From NCBI RefSeq assembly GCF_963675165.1, contig NC_087385.1, positions 5,987,912 through 6,051,911 of the forward strand: a stretch of 64,000 nucleotides of DNA, read 5' to 3'. The notes under the pieces were generated by a model that was given only the letters and a program-made list of their open reading frames with translations, ran no database searches and was not told the DNA's origin. The position numbers and the translations under genes were made by a program. Shown here one piece after another: positions 59,252-64,000 of the stretch (its first letter is position 1; each line of letters begins with the position of its first letter). This stretch comes from Halichondria panicea. Taxonomy: Eukaryota; Porifera; Demospongiae; Suberitida; Halichondriidae.

Positions 59252-60778
59252 ATGGCAGAAGAGAACAGGCAGCTGCTAGGTAACCAGACTGAGAGCGAGC
59301 CAGAGGACGAGATCAAGCCGCACAGTCCTCCACCACCGTACCTAGACCCCCGCACTGGAGCCAGGGACATCCAATATAAGAAGCTACCTACAGTGATATA
59401 TATACTAGAGAAAACTGGACTCCTGAGCTTCAAACCATTACTCAGGTAGGCCCCACATCGTGTGGACACCATATCGAGCATAGATTAACTATTTAACTTC
59501 TGTACTGTAGCCACAAGTCACTTATATTAGTTCTCACTTTCATCTGCTATACAAGCTACCATCTCTCCAGAAAACCATTCAGTGTTGTGAAGGTAAGGAG
59601 CTGTGCACGCACTCGCATAAATTTCTAGAGCGTAATTTTAAGGTTACCTCTACCCAATTCTTGGTATACCGTATAGTGAGTAAATTTTGTGGTTTTCGTG
59701 GTTGAAACCCTGAACATTTTATGCACGTATGTGAAGCGATAATTGACCACTTTTACCTGCAGTGCACGCAGCCACGAAATTAGAACCTATGCAACCACGA
59801 AATGTTTTGACCACCAGCTATACTGTATACAGTACATTGAAAGAGCTTTATGTGCCTGCATAATAACTTCAATGCTCATGTTGCATGCATATGAATATAA
59901 ATGCTCTTTGCACATTGTACTTGAGTGCTCCCCATTTTCAGGTGGTATTGTGCCCACAATGTGCCAACTGCAGCTTCTCCAGTGACACAGGATGGGCACC
60001 ATTCAGTAAGTGTGAACTACCCATTTAAAAATATTCATACAGCTCAGGATAGTGACGTTGAATCTATTGCGGTATGTAGAATAATTTCGTAGTTTTAATT
60101 TTCGTATGGTGTACATGTTGGGCTCAGTCTATTGATATGAAAGTCTTGAATTGACAGGTTAACTTCCTTTTGTTCCTCTCCTTTTCCTCTAGATCAAAGT
60201 TCTCAGCATGGCAACACTCTGCTGGGAGTAGTAGATTACTCCTGGCTGTTTGCATACGCCATCTCCATGTTTATCAGGTGAGCATCTTGAGCGTACTGTC
60301 AGCTCTGATTACCCCCCCCCCCCACACACCAGTGGACAGATTGCCGACAGAGTTAACCTCCGATACTTTCTGTTCATGGGGATGACCGGTAAGTTCTATA
60401 GCTCAAAACTAACTAATGTCTTGGTGGTACCCCCATCAGCTAAATCATTCCACAAGTTATGGCAGTATAACTATTATAGCTATTCTCACCATCTGTGCGC
60501 AGGTAGTGCGATCTCTGTTGCTCTACTGGGAGTGGCCTACTTTGCCAACATTCACGCCCTGTGGTACTTTATTGTTGTGCAGGTATTTGGAGGAATAATG
60601 CAGGTGGGTATAATTATGTAATGAATAATGAAAAAGACCCTTTGAATTTAGGCAGTAAGTAAGTTCACATTATGTCAGCCTAAAATCACTTTGTATTGTG
60701 AAGCTCTAAGTACGTAGGAGAAACGTTCGATTCTACTAATTTTTCCAGTAAAAACTTCATTATTACACACACGCACGC

Positions 60779-60838
<60 letters not shown>

Positions 60839-63800
60839 CACCGGATGGCCTGGCACAGTTGCTGTGATGTCACACTGGTTTGGAAAACACAAGTGAGCTA
60901 CGCTACAACAACCATTCCCACAGGAGTTGTTGGGGATTTAAAAAATATCCCAACTAGTTATGTAACTTGCACGCTACTCACAGATAGCCACAGGAGTCAA
61001 TTTCTATCTCAGTCATATTCAGTAACTATGCACACTGTCCCCCCCCCCCCCCCCCCACTCACAGTCGTGGTCTCATCATGGGCATCTGGAATTCTCACAC
61101 TTCAGTAGGCAATATCTTGGGTACCATCATCCCCTCATTCTGGGCAGACTGTGACGGAGAACCTAGTCCTTGGGGATGGTCGTTCATTGTACCAGCTGCT
61201 ATAATGCTGGCTGCTGGGGTACTCATGTTCCTCATGCTTGTTGTGGACCCTCGGCACGTTGGACTGCCTCCACCAAGACACACCACCGTGAGCTCTATAT
61301 ACTGCCTCATATGTACTGTACAGTTGTTCCATCCTTTTAAATCCTGGCATTTGTGCTTTGATTGATTGAGCACACAGTATGCACCTGGCTTACTTTAGAT
61401 TGGCCTAACACAAACTTTCAGATTACAAATCACATGGCATTGTGTGCGCTTATATGCGAGTTATTTATAGTAGCAATGTTTGTTTTTTAATGATACCAGA
61501 ATCAGCCAGTTGAGAGCAGCCCACCCCCTGATCCAGTGGCCCGTGAGGTGTACGGTCGCCTCCATCCAGAGCTGGACGTTGACAACGAGTTTGACAAGAA
61601 GAAGAGACAGCAAGAGCAGGATCTACTGAGTGACGACTCTGGGAGTATTCAAGTCCCCGTTGTACGAAAGTCCCATCTGAAGGTGGGAATTTATGATTGT
61701 ATGCAGAGTGAGTGATGTTCATTCCATATTCCTTGCAGCCCAAATCTAAACCCATCAACATTCTCAGAGCAATATGCATTCCTGTGAGTCAGCCCTGTTT
61801 TCTAGTGTTCCTTGTGTTTTTTATGTGTGCATTTCTTTATATACCACACACACCCAGGGTGTTATTGAGTATTCTCTGGCTCTATTCTTTGACAAACTGG
61901 TCAGCTACACATTCCTCTACTGGCTACCATTCTATGTGAAAAACAAACGTGAGTTTATCATTGCACAATAGTAGGGTTTCCTGTATTTCTTTCTGTTTGA
62001 TTCTCTTCAGCAAACTTCTGTATACATTGTACAATCCTCATTGATTAGCTACCTTATGTTTGTTATACCTACATGTAAGCGCACATGTACATTCACATTC
62101 TGGATTTTATAGCTTGTATTGCTAAGTAGTGTTTAGTTTTCAGAGCCATTATCTCCCTTGCCACACCCAGTGACCTATCTGTCTGGCCCGGAGTCCGACT
62201 GGCTCTCAACTCTCTTTGATGTCGGTGGAATAATAGGTGAGTCCTGTGTACATGTGTTCATGCACTTGAGGGATAGCTCCTTGTGTACATGTGTTCATGC
62301 ACTTGAGGGAGAGCTCCTTGTGTACATGTGTTCATGCACTTGAGGGAGAGCTCCTTGTGTACATGTGTTCATGCACTTGAGGGATAGCTCCTTGTGTACA
62401 TGTGTTCATGCACTTGAGGGATAGCTCCTTGTGTACATGTGTTCATGCACTTGAGGGATAGCTCCTTGTGTACATGTGTTCATGCACTTGAGGGACAGCT
62501 CCTTGTGTACATGTGTTCATGCACTTGAGGGACAGCTCCTTGTGTACATGTGTTCATGCACTTGAGGGACAGCTCCTTGTGTACATGTGTTCATGCACTT
62601 GAGGGACAGCTCCTTGTGTACATGTGTTCATGCACTTGAGGGACAGCTCCTTGTGTACATGTGTTCATGCACTTGAGGGACAGCTCCTTGTGTACATGTG
62701 TTCATGCACTTGAGGGACAGCTCCTTGTGTACATGTGTTCATGCACTTGAGGGATAGCTCCTTGCTTAATGAACAATTAGTTTAGTATGCTAATCTGCCT
62801 AGAGCCTCAAATACTGGGATAGTGAAATATGATCTGTACAACTAACTGTATGTCTGTGATTGGATCTTGTTACTTTGTTACTATTGAGAGTAGATACCCC
62901 TTGCCAGGATGATTTACCATGGCCCACTGTCCCTCCCCCCCCCCCCCCCCCCCGCAGGTGGTATTGCTGCTGGACTTGTGTCTGACCTGCTGCAGGCCAG
63001 GGCCATCACCTGTGTCACCATGCTCATCCTGGCCATACCCTCAGTGAGTCTGGTACACTCAAATGCCAGTCCTCTAAACCCTATGTACAGTAACACGTAG
63101 GTCATGTTTTGTAAAGTAATTGGTTCAGAACGACACTTGGTTCTACATGTATTAAAGCAATGGTTGCATTTATTCTCGGCTGTATAATCGATGTTGGTCT
63201 ATCGGTTATATAATAGTTGTTCACTTAATGTTTGGCCATTTTGACAGCTATTTTTTCTGGAGGCGTATGCTGACGAACAATTTGGCTTCTTCATTGTCAT
63301 GCTCATCCTCTCTGGGATCTTTGTCAATGGCCCCTACTCCATGATCACCACGGCCGTGTCCAGTGACTTGGTAAGTGTCTCAGTAATGTGATTTTATAAT
63401 TGTGGTGGATTTGCTCCACTCTGAAAGACTTTGAAGATTGATTACTTACCCAGAACGTACAAGTCAATGTCATTTATGTAGTTGCCTAATTGCTACCATC
63501 CCTCGTTTTAACACCCCACGCTCCCCCCTATATGAAGCCCTGACACGTGTATCTTTATTTTAACAGTAGACTCAACTGCTGGCTTTTGTGGCCTTTCTTT
63601 AGCTGCATGTAGCTATAGCTCATATATTACTTGTGCAGGGTACTCACGAGTCTCTCAAGAACAACCAGAATGCCAAGGCCACTGTGACGGCCATTATTGA
63701 CGGCACTGGATCCCTGGGGGCAGCTGTTGGTCCACTTATTGTCGGCTGGCTCACCAGTGAATATGTAAGTGTGCTGGAGTTTCCCTGAAAAGTCTCAAGC

Positions 63801-63958
63801 CTTATAGCCAGTGTGACTGTTGCTGAAAATGTTAACCCTGTCTTTTTTTATAAGTTTAATCTTTGTCCACTATACATATTAAACAAACTGTCTGGTTCTT
63901 ACAGGACTGGATGGCTGCATTCTATGTGTTGATGGGTTCGTGCCTCATATCAGCCTTG
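59252..63958 (+). CDS. SLC37A: SLC37-type sugar-phosphate/phosphate antiporter (MFS), C-terminus beyond window
   Basis: Exons: 59252-59445, 59511-59592, 59942-60005, 60193-60277, 60333-60388, 60503-60603, 60837-60892, 61065-61287, 61500-61682, 61739-61783, 61858-61948, 62144-62236, 62958-63043, 63248-63370, 63639-63764, 63905-63958; 554 residues so far, with the last helix or tail off the edge. SLC37 signatures: YHLSRKPFSVVK in the first helix region, WAPF, STGWPGTVAVMSHWFGKH, RGLIMGIWNSHTSVGNILGT, STLFDVGGIIGGIAAGL, NGPYSMITTAVSSDLGTH and ATVTAIIDGTGSLGAAVGPL. These match SLC37A1/A2 more than SLC37A4. The central loop (about 295-350) is long, acidic and Ser-rich. Role: 12-helix ER-membrane exchanger of glucose-6-phosphate for phosphate in characterised members. 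ATG 59252 is used; nothing in frame upstream is an ATG. The 5' end of exon 62144-62236 is chosen by phase and is less certain. Confidence 0.95.
59667..59827. mobile_element. MITE-like element, relative of the 3838-4040 element
   Basis: The left end TACCGTATAGTGAGTAAATT and reverse-complemented right end TACAGTATAGCTGGTGGTCA are related with gaps, both leading to TTTCGTGGTT-type sequence. TA at both ends. It lies in SLC37 intron 2. Confidence 0.5.
60768..60836 (+). repeat. (CA)n tract abutting an SLC37 acceptor
   Basis: About 33 units with CG interruptions at the left, running into the acceptor before exon 60837-60892. Confidence 0.95.
62246..62764. repeat. 37-bp minisatellite in SLC37 intron 12
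   Basis: 14 nearly perfect tandem units (gtgtacatgtgttcatgcac then ttgagggacagctcctt) begin 10 bp after the donor of exon 62144-62236. The only common variant is gata/gaca near the unit end; the gaca type occupies the middle block. Confidence 0.96.
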
Positions 63959-64000
63959 GTAAGTACTATATATATATATACAGTGTACATGTACCATGTC

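Noticed and set aside
62246..62764. CRISPR-like appearance of regular 37-bp units
   Set aside because: Units are contiguous without spacers, inside a eukaryotic intron; a minisatellite.

Overview
The window looks like gene-dense nuclear DNA from an intron-rich, early-branching animal. I favour a sponge (demosponge), but the species call is inference. Evidence seen: canonical GT-AG introns (many only 50-400 bp), exon phases that join cleanly across dozens of junctions, metazoan signalling families in ancestral-looking architectures (PDZ-RGS-C1-DH-PH RhoGEF, REM-CDC25-EF-C1 RasGRP, AKT, TTC3/DZIP3-type E3), and many CA/GT microsatellites and minisatellites. No rRNA, tRNA, CRISPR or prokaryote-like operon was seen.

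Nine protein-coding genes account for almost the whole window. In order: (1) minus, 6162 to beyond base 1, a RING finger fused to a TKL-type kinase; (2) plus, 6556-11438, AKT/PKB; (3) minus, 16074-11819, a short formin; (4) plus, 16487-22330, RasGRP; (5) plus, 22956-23270, a stand-alone CARD protein; (6) minus, 30771-23441, a MAM/cadherin-like/Ig/FN3 type I receptor; (7) plus, 30977-42291, a TTC3/DZIP3-type E3 ligase; (8) minus, 56528-42791, a PDZ-RhoGEF/LARG-type Rho exchange factor; (9) plus, 59252 to beyond 64000, an SLC37-type sugar-phosphate transporter.

The genes form four head-to-head pairs: RING-kinase/AKT, formin/RasGRP, receptor/TTC3 and RhoGEF/SLC37. They are separated by short shared promoter regions (205-412 bp between start codons for three pairs), and each of these regions holds a CACGTG E-box. 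Convergent gene ends are also tight (171-499 bp between stop codons).

The content is mostly signalling to the cytoskeleton, growth and protein turnover: AKT, RasGRP, a G12/13-type RhoGEF, a formin, two RING proteins and an adhesion-type receptor. In mammals TTC3 is reported to ubiquitinate active AKT, so the AKT-TTC3 linkage here is notable, though it may be coincidence.

Non-coding content is dominated by intronic repeats. They include 36-, 24- and 37-bp minisatellites, TIR-bearing MITE-like elements, a short AGCCTCGATCC fold-back family, a 95-bp repeat in three TTC3 introns, and CA/C tracts just upstream of splice acceptors with GT/G tracts just downstream of donors. An inverted pair of CNPPD1-like cyclin exon fragments lies inside an intron of the RING-kinase gene.

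Exon coordinates were derived by hand from splice sites and reading phase. Untranslated regions and transcription starts are not resolved.
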